From: JAVJRN01 sp047635055
Lineage (GTDB): Bacteria; Bacteroidota; Bacteroidia; Cytophagales; Cyclobacteriaceae
Assembly: GCA_047635055.1 (NCBI GenBank)
Contig: JBLIIJ010000065.1
Location: forward strand, 1-22,369
Direction of reading: 5' to 3'
Length of the DNA stretch: 22,369 nucleotides
Position 1 is the first letter of the stretch. Each line of letters begins with the position of its first letter. Below are positions 1 to 8,200 of this stretch, in pieces. The notes under the pieces are model-generated. The model was given only the letters and a program-made list of their open reading frames with translations. It was not told where the DNA came from and searched no databases. The position numbers and the translations under genes are program-made.

Positions 1-23
1 TGGTATAGATGATCTCTGAAAGA

Positions 24-130
24 ATCGTCATTCTCAACTTGACTGGAAATCCTATCATCAGAGTTTTAGTTAGGCTCGATTCATAGAAAAACTAGATGAT
101 GAGATCCCTGCATGAGCAGGAATGAAGATC
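24..130. repeat. Degenerate inverted intergenic repeat (REP/MITE-like)
   Basis: The 156 bases at the left edge contain no convincing gene. Two half-elements face each other. The left one (about 24-52) contains ATCGTCATTCTC and the right one (about 104-130) contains GCAGGAATGAAGATC, whose reverse complement shares the ATC-x-TCATTC core. The right half also folds into a small hairpin, CCTGC/GCAGG with an ATGA loop, at 107-120. Opposed halves of this kind are typical of dispersed non-coding bacterial intergenic repeats. It lies just downstream of the response-regulator stop and might also end that transcript. No second copy is visible in this window, so the repeat call is an inference. Confidence 0.4.
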
Positions 131-156
131 GACTTACTGAACCCTACTTTTATCTT

Positions 157-870
157 CTAGGAATATTTTTTAATACTATCCATGAAAGTTCTCTTATATG
201 TCTCACCAATAGCGATGTATTTTTCTCCAATTAGCACTCTGGCCTTTTCAATTTGATCGATTTGATGCATAGAAACGGCAAAGGACTTATGTACTCGCAC
301 AAAGTACGGCGGTAGTTTTTCTAACAGCTCATTGAAATTTTGAAGCGTCAGTATCCTCTCGGTTTTCGTGTAAATACTTAAATAATCCCTCAGTCCCTCC
401 ACATAAAGTATATTATCAAATCTGACTTTCTGCAATTTTGTTTCTGTTTTGACAAAGAAATAATCAGGCTTAGAAGTATCAAAAGCAACAATCGTTGGTT
501 GTGAAGGTGACTTACTTTTTCTGTCTAAAGCCTTTTGAGTGGCTTGCAGAAAACGTCCAAATGATATTGGTTTTAACAAGTAATCAACAACATCAAGATT
601 AAAGCCTTCAATGGCATATTCACTATAGGCTGTTGTTAAAATAACTTGAGGTTTTTTATTAATAATTTGCAACAATTGTGTCCCGAGTATTTGAGGCATT
701 TGAATATCCAGAAAAAGCAAGTCAACATCATTTTGTTGAAGAAAAGTCAATGCTTCTAGCCCATTCTCAAATTGCCCCTTCAAATCAAGGAATGGCACCT
801 GACTTATGTAGTCAGTAATCTTATCAAGAGCCAAAGGCTCATCATCTACTGCGATACAACTAATCTTCAT
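157..870 (-). CDS. LytTR-family response regulator
   Basis: A 237-residue two-component response regulator. The N-terminal receiver domain (about 1-120) shows the acidic pocket D9-D10, the phospho-acceptor D55 in LFLDIQMP, the conserved T79/T80 and K100 in YLLKP. The C-terminal half (about 138-235) is a LytTR DNA-binding domain, with KLQKVRFDNILYVEG followed by YFVRVHKSFAV. LytTR regulators bind direct repeats upstream of target promoters as dimers. The start is ATG at 870. It overlaps the last 11 bases of the upstream histidine kinase gene on the same strand, so translation is probably coupled and the kinase is the likely cognate partner. The targets cannot be told from sequence. Confidence 0.95.
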   Translation of the reverse strand: MKISCIAVDDEPLALDKITDYISQVPFLDLKGQFENGLEALTFLQQNDVDLLFLDIQMPQILGTQLLQIINKKPQVILTTAYSEYAIEGFNLDVVDYLLKPISFGRFLQATQKALDRKSKSPSQPTIVAFDTSKPDYFFVKTETKLQKVRFDNILYVEGLRDYLSIYTKTERILTLQNFNELLEKLPPYFVRVHKSFAVSMHQIDQIEKARVLIGEKYIAIGETYKRTFMDSIKKYS

Positions 871-1939
871 TTAGAGAAATTTTAAGTTCAACTTTATAAG
901 TATTATCATCTTGCACTACTTTCAAGCTATGTCTTTTGGGGTAAATCAACTCAAGTCTTCTTTGCACATTGGCTAAGCCAATACCGCCCGTAATATCCTT
1001 TTCCATGGGTTTATTAGAAACACTATTTACCACCTCAAAAATAATTTCATCATCATTTAAAGAAAGATTACAATTGATAAATAGATCATTGAAATCAGCA
1101 TGTTTAAACGCATTTTCAACAAAGGGAATGAAAATCATCGGGGCTATTTTAGTTTGAAAATTTTTAATATCGCAGTTAAATGATAATGCACTCTTCTTCT
1201 TTATACGCATTCTCTGCAATTCGAAATAGCTATCGATATATTCTATTTCTCTATTCAAAGTCACATAATCCACATTGCTCTCATACAACATATATCGCAT
1301 AATGCCAGACAGTTTCATGATCGCTTCAGATGCCTCAGCACTCACCTTATAGACCATGGCATCAATGTTATTTAACGTGTTGAATAGAAAATGAGGGTTC
1401 ACTTGATTGCGCAACATGCCCAATTCACTTTTCAAATGCTGCGTCTCCATTTGTTCCTTAATCGTTAGATTTTTAAACCAATCCACCATGAACCTCAGAA
1501 AGAAGGCGGTCAGAATATTTAAAAAAACGGTAATACTCCGACGTAACCACTCCTGCCAATAATCTGCCTGTCCTGCTGATATGTTAATTTGATCTTCAGA
1601 CATCTGCACTGCCACTGCCTGGATCGAAAGCACGCCCAATTCATCATCAATGTACATTTTTATTCCTGGGTATAAAACGAAGATCAAAATGGTGATTAGT
1701 ACAAATTTCCATGTTTCCTTATTGAGCCATCTAGGAATGAAGTAATAGAAGTAACTGTAAAATATCGCCCACTTAAATGGAAAGGAAATCAACGCCCACT
1801 TCAGGTAACCTAAGAGAGAAATATCCTCCGCCAATTGTCTAAAGATGCCAGTAAGTATTAATATATCGAGCCAAAAAGCAATCTGAAGAATTATTTTAAT
1901 CAAGCGAGAACCTCGCGAGGTTAGATCAATACTATTCAT
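860..1939 (-). CDS. LytS/YehU-type sensor histidine kinase
   Basis: A 359-residue membrane histidine kinase of the His_kinase (PF06580) class, which pairs with LytTR regulators. Hydrophobic segments lie at roughly 14-32, 46-68, 78-93 and 135-152, so the sensor portion is mostly membrane with a short extracytoplasmic stretch of about 95-130. The phospho-acceptor is H183 in NQVNPHFLFNTLNN. The ATPase N-box is ENAFKHA (275-281) and a G-box GGIGLANVQRRLELIYP runs from 318. The stop overlaps the regulator's start by 11 bases. The ATG at 1939 sits only four bases beyond a TATATTTG element, so the message may be leaderless. The next internal Met would remove the first membrane helices, so 1939 is preferred. 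Confidence 0.93.
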   Translation of the reverse strand: MNSIDLTSRGSRLIKIILQIAFWLDILILTGIFRQLAEDISLLGYLKWALISFPFKWAIFYSYFYYFIPRWLNKETWKFVLITILIFVLYPGIKMYIDDELGVLSIQAVAVQMSEDQINISAGQADYWQEWLRRSITVFLNILTAFFLRFMVDWFKNLTIKEQMETQHLKSELGMLRNQVNPHFLFNTLNNIDAMVYKVSAEASEAIMKLSGIMRYMLYESNVDYVTLNREIEYIDSYFELQRMRIKKKSALSFNCDIKNFQTKIAPMIFIPFVENAFKHADFNDLFINCNLSLNDDEIIFEVVNSVSNKPMEKDITGGIGLANVQRRLELIYPKRHSLKVVQDDNTYKVELKISLNED

Positions 1940-1943
1940 AGAT

Positions 1944-1972
1944 CAAATATATCCTAGTTATTCACCATTCAA
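1944..1972 (-). promoter_or_regulatory. Bacteroidota-type promoter for the LytS/LytTR operon
   Basis: On the minus strand TTG (1972-1970) is followed by an 18-base spacer and TATATTTG (1951-1944). This matches the known Bacteroidota consensus TTG-N17-23-TAnnTTTG. The element ends four bases before the kinase ATG, so transcription should begin at or next to the start codon. Confidence 0.5.
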
Positions 1973-2153
1973 TAAGCCAATCTACCAACGGTGCATTTTG
2001 ATCTACCTTCTTAGAAGAATAATCGATAACCTTGATGGTAGGTTATTTCATCCGCTTCGTAGATTATTAACACATATTAATCTATTTCTTTTTGCAGGCT
2101 GGACAACTTCCTTTCTGTTTGTCGCATCTCCTAGCAAAAAAGGACCACTCATT

Positions 2154-3464
2154 ATGAAAGTATTACTCACATTTTTGATTTCATTCGTTATTTCCTGTGT
2201 GCCTGTACTAGGGCAAAACATCTTGATCACCGGATCAGTCACTGATGCAGAAACAAACGATCCTCTCCCTTTTGCAACCGTAGGAATTAACAATAGCGCA
2301 TTTGGCACAGTGTCTAATGGAGATGGATTCTTTGAGCTATCATTACCCGAAAAATACCAACAATCTTCATTGAAATGCTCCTATCTCGGTTATAAATCCA
2401 CCGTAGTTCCACCCAACAAATTGGGAAAGTCAATGACCATTAGACTTGAAAGGTCGACTATTGAATTAGCAGGTGTCATCGTGAGACCCTTGGCTCCCGA
2501 AGATTACATTAAACGAGCAGTTAAAAAATTTCCTGAAAATTATACCACTGACCCGTTTAGCTCTACAGCCTACTATCGTGAGAAGTTTACCGAGAATGGC
2601 AACTTCCTAGGCATGTCCGAAGGTTACTTCAAATCTTATTCACCAAACTATCAGGACACGGTAAAAAACCAATATCAATTATTACTTCATCGCAAAGTAG
2701 ATGATATAAGTGAAGTCGCCTTTCTCAAAAATAAGAGAGATAAAAAAGAAAGAAAGGAGGCTAAAAAAGCTAATAAGACTGCTGAAAAAGGAAAGGATAT
2801 TGAAGCCGATACATTAAAAAATGATATTGATGCGGGTATATTGACAGCCAATTTTGGAGGCCCTGAGGAAGTGCTAAATGGAGATGTGGTCCGAAATTTA
2901 GATGACTTTCTTGATAGTGCACAATTTAAAAAATACAGCTATCAGTTTGAACAAGATTTTGACGATGATGATAAGAAAATAATGGTCATTAGTTTCAAGT
3001 CAAAAGGTACTTATGAGCACGTGAAACAAAAAGGCATCATCTACATTGACCAACGCTCTGAGGCAATCATAGCCATTGATTTCACAGGAGAAGTTATCAT
3101 CCCCATACTTGTTCAACCCATCCTATTTGCCCTTGGCTTCAGTTTAAATGATATGTATATCACTAAAAAATTACGGTATCAGCAAATAGATAAAAAGTGG
3201 TTTCCAAATACCATACAATGGGACTTTACAGCTGAGTTGAAAAAAAGATATCTATTCAAATCAAACGAAACTTCTGTATTTGCTGGTGAGCAGATTTACA
3301 ACATTGACCAAATCATCTTGGCTGGCCCAGAAGAAATACCAGCTACAAAGAGATTTGATGGAAGTAAGGATATCGAAGAACAAGTCCATCAGGTTACTGG
3401 ACTCGACTGGTCTGACGTCAATACACTCAAAATAGAAGATTTAAAAAAACAGAAGACGCTGTAA
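2154..3464 (+). CDS. Secreted protein with carboxypeptidase-D regulatory-like domain
   Basis: About 436 residues from ATG 2154. The frame is open further upstream to 1998, but only the 2154 start gives a proper signal peptide (MKVLLTFLISFVISCVPVLGQ), and the upstream extension lies where a promoter is expected. Mature residues about 23-100 form a CarboxypepD_reg-like beta-sandwich, with ITGSVTDAETNDPLPFATVGI, then a GDGFFEL turn and a KSTVV...IRLE ending. This module is common at the N-terminus of Bacteroidota surface and outer-membrane proteins. The remainder is a family-specific domain with a lysine-rich, charged insert around residues 192-220. Its biochemical role is unknown. The FVISC stretch could be a weak lipobox, but cleavage after LGQ is equally likely. 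It lies 50 bp ahead of the ABC ATPase and may share its transcript. Confidence 0.8.
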   Translation: MKVLLTFLISFVISCVPVLGQNILITGSVTDAETNDPLPFATVGINNSAFGTVSNGDGFFELSLPEKYQQSSLKCSYLGYKSTVVPPNKLGKSMTIRLERSTIELAGVIVRPLAPEDYIKRAVKKFPENYTTDPFSSTAYYREKFTENGNFLGMSEGYFKSYSPNYQDTVKNQYQLLLHRKVDDISEVAFLKNKRDKKERKEAKKANKTAEKGKDIEADTLKNDIDAGILTANFGGPEEVLNGDVVRNLDDFLDSAQFKKYSYQFEQDFDDDDKKIMVISFKSKGTYEHVKQKGIIYIDQRSEAIIAIDFTGEVIIPILVQPILFALGFSLNDMYITKKLRYQQIDKKWFPNTIQWDFTAELKKRYLFKSNETSVFAGEQIYNIDQIILAGPEEIPATKRFDGSKDIEEQVHQVTGLDWSDVNTLKIEDLKKQKTL

Positions 3465-3514
3465 TTCTGCAAAGGCTTTTTTTACTAATTGATAAAACCA
3501 CAAATGCTTTAACT

Positions 3515-4402
3515 ATGAACCTATCTATCCAAAACCTTTCAAAAACATATCCTAACGGTGTGCATGCGCTTAAAGGCATTGATCTGGAAATCCCCGTAGG
3601 CATGTTTGGCCTACTAGGACCCAATGGTGCTGGCAAATCGTCATTGATGCGAACTATCGCTACACTACAAGAACCTGATACTGGCACAATAATGCTTGGA
3701 GATATCAACGTCTTAAAGCAAAAAGATGATGTAAGGAAAGTACTTGGGTATCTACCTCAAGAGTTTGGCGTCTACCCTAAAGTTTCCGCAGAAGATCTAC
3801 TAGATCATGTGGCTGTTCTAAAAGGTATTGTCAATAGAAAAGAAAGAAAGGAACTCGTTAAAGCATTATTATACAAGACCAACCTTTACCAACACAGAAA
3901 GAAAAATTTAGGCGGATATTCAGGTGGTATGAAGCAACGATTTGGCATTGCGCAAGCCTTGATTTCAGACCCGAAACTCATTATTGTTGATGAGCCTACA
4001 GCAGGTCTCGACCCGGCAGAAAGAAATAGATTTCTTAACCTCCTAAGTGAAATTGGAGAAAATACGGTCGTCATCCTTTCCACACATATCGTAGATGATG
4101 TGCGAGAGCTTTGTACCAATATGGCCATCATCAATCAAGGAGAAGTGTTGCTCAAAGGCAATCCTTTAGAAACGATCAAATCTATAGAAAGTAAGATTTG
4201 GAGAAAAACCATTGAAAAAGACGCACTGGAGGAATACAAAACAAACTTCACTGTCATTTCGGAGAGACTCATTGCAGGTCAGCCTGATATTCATGTATTG
4301 AGTGATACGCAACCCGACAACTCTTTTGAGTCCATTCCTGCAGATTTGGAAGATGTGTATTTTTCAAAAATTCATGAAACACTTAATCCTGTCCAATCAT
4401 AA
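3515..4402 (+). CDS. ABC transporter ATP-binding protein
   Basis: A 295-residue ABC-2-type ATPase. It has Walker A GPNGAGKSS (35-43), Q-loop Q82, signature YSGGMKQR (135-142), Walker B LIIVDE (155-160) followed by the D-loop PTAGLD, and H-loop H191. The C-terminal 80 residues are the variable accessory region usual for this subfamily (CcmA/NatA-like). The stop is only 11 bases from the start of the large permease/peptidase gene, so the two almost certainly form one transporter: this subunit drives the membrane domains encoded next. The substrate is unknown. The partner's peptidase domain suggests peptides or a role at the cell envelope, but that is inference. Confidence 0.93.
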   Translation: MNLSIQNLSKTYPNGVHALKGIDLEIPVGMFGLLGPNGAGKSSLMRTIATLQEPDTGTIMLGDINVLKQKDDVRKVLGYLPQEFGVYPKVSAEDLLDHVAVLKGIVNRKERKELVKALLYKTNLYQHRKKNLGGYSGGMKQRFGIAQALISDPKLIIVDEPTAGLDPAERNRFLNLLSEIGENTVVILSTHIVDDVRELCTNMAIINQGEVLLKGNPLETIKSIESKIWRKTIEKDALEEYKTNFTVISERLIAGQPDIHVLSDTQPDNSFESIPADLEDVYFSKIHETLNPVQS

Positions 4403-4413
4403 ACCGAATAATC

Positions 4414-7400
4414 ATGTTAGAATTCATAAAATTTGAACTGAATTATCGATTTCAGCGACCGGTCACCTACATCTACTTTTTCCTTATTCTAGCCATGTCT
4501 TTTATCACCACAGCTACTGACGTAGTGCAAGCAGGTGGTAGTGGTGGAAAGGTGATGGAGAATGCGCCGAATATCTTAGCAGCCTTGATGCTCGCGATCA
4601 TGATATTTGGGATTTTTGTCGCATCAGCAGTCATGGGAGTTCCTGTACTTCGCGATTTCGAACACAAGACCGACTCCATGATTTTCACTACACCGACGAG
4701 CAAAATGAGCTACCTGGGTGGAAAATATATTGGCTCATTTTTGACACTCCTTTTCATTTGCTCAGGAATACTATTGGGAAGCATGCTCGGACAAGCAATT
4801 CCATGGCCATGGCTAGACAATGCCGATCGGTTGATGGAATTCAGCTTTATGAACTACTGGAACCCATTCTCCCTATTTGTACTGCCCAACCTCTTCGTAT
4901 TTAGCTCCATCTTTTTCGCTGGTGGTGCTTTAGGCAAAAGAATGGTCGTTGTGTATGCACAAGGAATCATCCTCTTTATGGGATATTTAGCAGCCTCGCA
5001 GTTTTTATCCCAAATGGATAATCAAGAAATGGCCGCATGGTTAGATCCATTTGGTTTTGGTGCTTTATCCGTAGTGACCCAATACTGGACGGTAACTGAA
5101 CAAAATCAGAATCTTATTCCTTTTGTGGATTCAATCCTTACCAATCGATTGATTTGGTTGGTTGTTGGCATACTATCTTTAGTCTTGACCTATTTCCGTT
5201 TCAATTACAATCAGGCAGGAATGGCTTCAAAGAAAGCGAAGAAAAATGCCAAAAGAGCGGTTCAGGAACTTGTTAATAACATTGCCATTCCAATTGCTCA
5301 CCCATCATATAATCTTCAGGCACAATTAACGCAGCTCAGAAGCTTAACCTGGTTTTATTTCAAATGGATCGTTAAGCAAGGTCCATTTCTCTTCATCGCA
5401 TTTGCAGGGATTTGCTTCCTATTAATCCTTGGATTGACAGGCGGTGCTGGAGGTTATGATATTGAAGTCTATCTCACCAGTGCACGTGCAGTGCAGTTGA
5501 TTGGTGCGTTTAATTTATTCTTCATCATCATCACAGTCTTCTATACAGGTGAAATCGTATGGAAAGAACGTGACATGAAAATGAACTTGATTTATGATGC
5601 GCTACCCTTCAAAAATTACATAAGCATGGCTAGTAAATTCCTAGGGATGGTTTTGATGAGCGTTTTCCTTTTGACAGTGCTCATGTTTACCGGAATTTTA
5701 CTTCAAGTACTAAAAGGGTATCCGGTCATAGAGTGGGGTGTTTATTTCACAGGATTGTACACTGATACACTCGCCTTAATGACTCTTTATTTGATCTTAG
5801 GGCTTTTTATTCAAGCAGTAGTTAATCAAAAGTTTTTGGGCTTTGGATTAATGTTCATCTTCTATCTTTCGTTTTTAGTTTTAGATGAATTAGGGATAGA
5901 ACATGCCATGTTCTATTTCGGAAATGCACAGCTTGGCACTTATTCTGAAATGAACCAATATGGACATTATGTAGCGCCCTTTTCTTGGTTCAATTTATAT
6001 TGGTTTGGATTAGCAGCCGTGCTTTATGGAATAGCCATCTTATTTTCTGTGAGAGGATTAGATAGCAAGTTTTCAATCAGGTTGAAGCTCTCCAAATTGA
6101 GATTAAACACACAAGCTTCCTTGACGATTATCGCCGCACTTCTGATATTTGTTTTAAGCGGTGCATTCATTTATTACAACACCAATGTGATCAACGAATT
6201 TCAAAATTCTGAAGATCAGAAAGACCTGCAAGCCGACTATGAAAAAACGCTGGGCAAGTATGAATCCTTCAATCAGCCTAAAATTATAGGAACAAAACTC
6301 GATGTTGAGTTATATCCAAAATCACGTGATTTCACGGCCAAAGGATATTTCTTAATGAAGAACAAGAGTGATGAAGTTATTAGTGAAATTCATATACAAG
6401 AACCTGCCGATGCGCAGTTGAAAACCACATTATCCTTTGAAGGCGGTGCAGAAGTTCAAGAAGTATTTGAAAATTTTAATTATACAATTTATAATCTGAC
6501 TCAACCGCTAAATCCTGGGGATTCTGTAATAATGAACCTCGAAACGGATTTCAAAACTAACGGATTTACTGAAGGTCAGTCAAACAATGATGTTGTATAC
6601 AATGGGACATTTTTTGATAATACAACCTATTTCCCATCCATAGGCTACAATGGTAACGCTGAACTCTCGGATGATAACGACAGAAAAGACCGAGCCCTCG
6701 AAGAGAAAGAGCGTATGATGGATAGGGATGACCCAAGCGGGATTTCACAAAGTTTGTTTGGAGATGATGCTGATAAGATCACTTTTGAAGTAACAATTGG
6801 AACTGACTCATCACAAATTGCTATTGCTCCTGGTTATCTTCAGAAAAAATGGAATGAAGAAGATCGAACCTATTTTCATTACAAAATGGATGTTCCAATG
6901 GTGAACTTTTATTCTATCGTTTCTGCAGAATATGAAGTAATAACAGACACTTGGACACCTCCTTCTGATACTTTACCGGATGTGGCACTGGAAATCTATT
7001 ATCATAAAGGTCATGAATATAATACCGACCGGATGATGCAAGGGATGAAAGAGGCATTAAGTTATTACACCCTCAACTTTAGTCCATATCAGTTTCGTCA
7101 ACTCAGAATCATGGAGTTTCCTAAATACCGCAGGTTTGCACAATCTTTTGCCAATACAGTTCCGTTTTCTGAAGGCATTGGTTTTATACAAAACATAAAA
7201 ACTGAAAATATCGATCTCCCCTTTTACGTAACAGCACATGAAGTTGCCCATCAATGGTGGGGACATCAGGTCACTGAAGCAGGTGTAAAAGGTAATGCCA
7301 TGTTGAGCGAAACTTTGTCTCAATATTCCGCTTTGATGGTGATGAAAAAGAAATTTCCACAAGAGATAATAAAAGAGTTTCTCAAGTTTGAACTGAACAG

Positions 7401-8028
7401 TTATTTGATGGGAAGAACCTTTGAGCAAAAGAAGGAAATGCCATTAGAGTTGGTAGAGGGGCAAGGTTACATTCACTATAATAAAGGATCCGTTGTGATG
7501 TATGCATTGCAAGATTATGTTGGTGAAGACAGCATCAACGTAGCGCTTAGCCGATTCGCTGCAGACTGGGGATTCAAGGATGCTCCATACCCAACTTCCG
7601 CAGATTTGATTGGCTATTACCGAGCAGTCACTCCTGATAGTTTACAATATATCATCACAGACATGTTTGAAACAATTACGCTTTTCGAAAACAAAACAAC
7701 CAAAGCTGAATACGAGCTAATCGGTGATCAGTACAAAGTTTTATTGACGATTGACGCTATTAAGTATCGCGCAGATAGCCTAGGTAACGAGCGTTCAATT
7801 CCACTCCAAGATTGGATAGATGTGGGTGTCTTTGCTAAAGGGTCTAATGATAAAGACAGCTTGATTTACTTGAAAAAACACAAGATTACTGGTCAAGAAA
7901 CCAAATTTGAAATCTTAGTAGATTCTGAGCCGGTCAAAGCTGGTATCGACCCAATCAATAAGTTGATTGATAGAAATCCTAAGGATAATATCAAGGAGGT
8001 TCAATTGAAAGAGGAAGAAGCGGTTTAA
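4414..8028 (+). CDS. ABC-2 permease fused to an M1-family aminopeptidase
   Basis: A 1204-residue fusion. Residues about 1-590 carry two sets of membrane helices, one at roughly 15-270 and one at about 320-590, consistent with two ABC-2-type permease units in one chain. The last helix, near 568-588, leads into an extracytoplasmic region (about 600-1204) with an M1 (gluzincin) peptidase. The zinc site is HEVAH (942-946) with the downstream glutamate at 966 in LSETLSQYS, and the likely catalytic tyrosine is Y1022 in HYNKGS. Nineteen residues separate the second His from that Glu, against 18 in classical M1 enzymes. The usual GAMEN loop is replaced by VPFSEGIGF. It is probably co-transcribed with the ATPase 11 bp upstream and is followed by a strong terminator. 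An ATP-dependent permease carrying an outward-facing aminopeptidase is the simplest reading; the substrate is unknown. Confidence 0.92.
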   Translation: MLEFIKFELNYRFQRPVTYIYFFLILAMSFITTATDVVQAGGSGGKVMENAPNILAALMLAIMIFGIFVASAVMGVPVLRDFEHKTDSMIFTTPTSKMSYLGGKYIGSFLTLLFICSGILLGSMLGQAIPWPWLDNADRLMEFSFMNYWNPFSLFVLPNLFVFSSIFFAGGALGKRMVVVYAQGIILFMGYLAASQFLSQMDNQEMAAWLDPFGFGALSVVTQYWTVTEQNQNLIPFVDSILTNRLIWLVVGILSLVLTYFRFNYNQAGMASKKAKKNAKRAVQELVNNIAIPIAHPSYNLQAQLTQLRSLTWFYFKWIVKQGPFLFIAFAGICFLLILGLTGGAGGYDIEVYLTSARAVQLIGAFNLFFIIITVFYTGEIVWKERDMKMNLIYDALPFKNYISMASKFLGMVLMSVFLLTVLMFTGILLQVLKGYPVIEWGVYFTGLYTDTLALMTLYLILGLFIQAVVNQKFLGFGLMFIFYLSFLVLDELGIEHAMFYFGNAQLGTYSEMNQYGHYVAPFSWFNLYWFGLAAVLYGIAILFSVRGLDSKFSIRLKLSKLRLNTQASLTIIAALLIFVLSGAFIYYNTNVINEFQNSEDQKDLQADYEKTLGKYESFNQPKIIGTKLDVELYPKSRDFTAKGYFLMKNKSDEVISEIHIQEPADAQLKTTLSFEGGAEVQEVFENFNYTIYNLTQPLNPGDSVIMNLETDFKTNGFTEGQSNNDVVYNGTFFDNTTYFPSIGYNGNAELSDDNDRKDRALEEKERMMDRDDPSGISQSLFGDDADKITFEVTIGTDSSQIAIAPGYLQKKWNEEDRTYFHYKMDVPMVNFYSIVSAEYEVITDTWTPPSDTLPDVALEIYYHKGHEYNTDRMMQGMKEALSYYTLNFSPYQFRQLRIMEFPKYRRFAQSFANTVPFSEGIGFIQNIKTENIDLPFYVTAHEVAHQWWGHQVTEAGVKGNAMLSETLSQYSALMVMKKKFPQEIIKEFLKFELNSYLMGRTFEQKKEMPLELVEGQGYIHYNKGSVVMYALQDYVGEDSINVALSRFAADWGFKDAPYPTSADLIGYYRAVTPDSLQYIITDMFETITLFENKTTKAEYELIGDQYKVLLTIDAIKYRADSLGNERSIPLQDWIDVGVFAKGSNDKDSLIYLKKHKITGQETKFEILVDSEPVKAGIDPINKLIDRNPKDNIKEVQLKEEEAV

Positions 8029-8045
8029 GATTAAAACAAGGTTGA

Positions 8046-8076
8046 AGCCATATCTGATTCAGATGTGGCTTTTTTT
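8046..8076 (+). terminator. Rho-independent terminator after the permease/peptidase gene
   Basis: AGCCATATCTGA (8046-8057) pairs with TCAGATGTGGCT (8059-8070), with one G-U pair, and is followed by an uninterrupted T run to 8076. It begins 18 bases after the stop at 8028. Confidence 0.85.
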
Positions 8077-8110
8077 GTGCAGTGGAGAATTAAAAGCCAA
8101 TAAATAACAA

Positions 8111-8132
8111 AGCCCCGGCATCACCCGGGGCT
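8111..8132 (-). terminator. GC-rich terminator hairpin for the DUF547 gene
   Basis: AGCCCCGG (8111-8118) and CCGGGGCT (8125-8132) form a perfect 8-bp stem with a 6-base loop. On the minus strand it is followed by TTTGTTATTTATTG, a moderately T-rich tail, so it best serves the minus-strand DUF547 transcript that ends at 8197. Confidence 0.7.
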
Positions 8133-8135
8133 CCT

Positions 8136-8200
8136 GATGGATCGTAATCCAATCCTAACCTAACCTAAAAAATAACTAGCAATCCATCACCTAAACCTAA
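8136..8200 (-). other. Structured 3' region with TTAGG repeats, possible small RNA
   Basis: Between the DUF547 stop and its terminator the minus strand holds five TTAGG units (CCTAA on plus, at 8154-8168 and 8190-8200). GATGGAT/ATCCATC complementary segments (plus 8182-8188 and 8136-8142) bracket the repeats. A compact TGGAT-TACG-ATCCA hairpin (8138-8151) lies next to the GC-rich terminator. This is more structure than a terminator needs. A 3'-derived small RNA or a regulatory 3' UTR is possible, but function is inferred only. Confidence 0.35.

Noticed and set aside
1998..2153. N-terminal extension of the carboxypeptidase-regulatory-domain protein
   Set aside because: The extra 52 residues would place the signal peptide internally, and the region is where the promoter and leader should be; ATG 2154 fits better.
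7057..7428. A 123-codon minus-strand frame inside the permease/peptidase gene
   Set aside because: It lies antisense to the M1 zinc-site coding region and has no signal, motif or neighbour support; a shadow of the real gene.
8154..8200. Telomere-like CCTAA repeats as a replicon end
   Set aside because: Only five imperfectly spaced units lie between ordinary genes and next to a terminator; nothing else suggests a linear replicon end.
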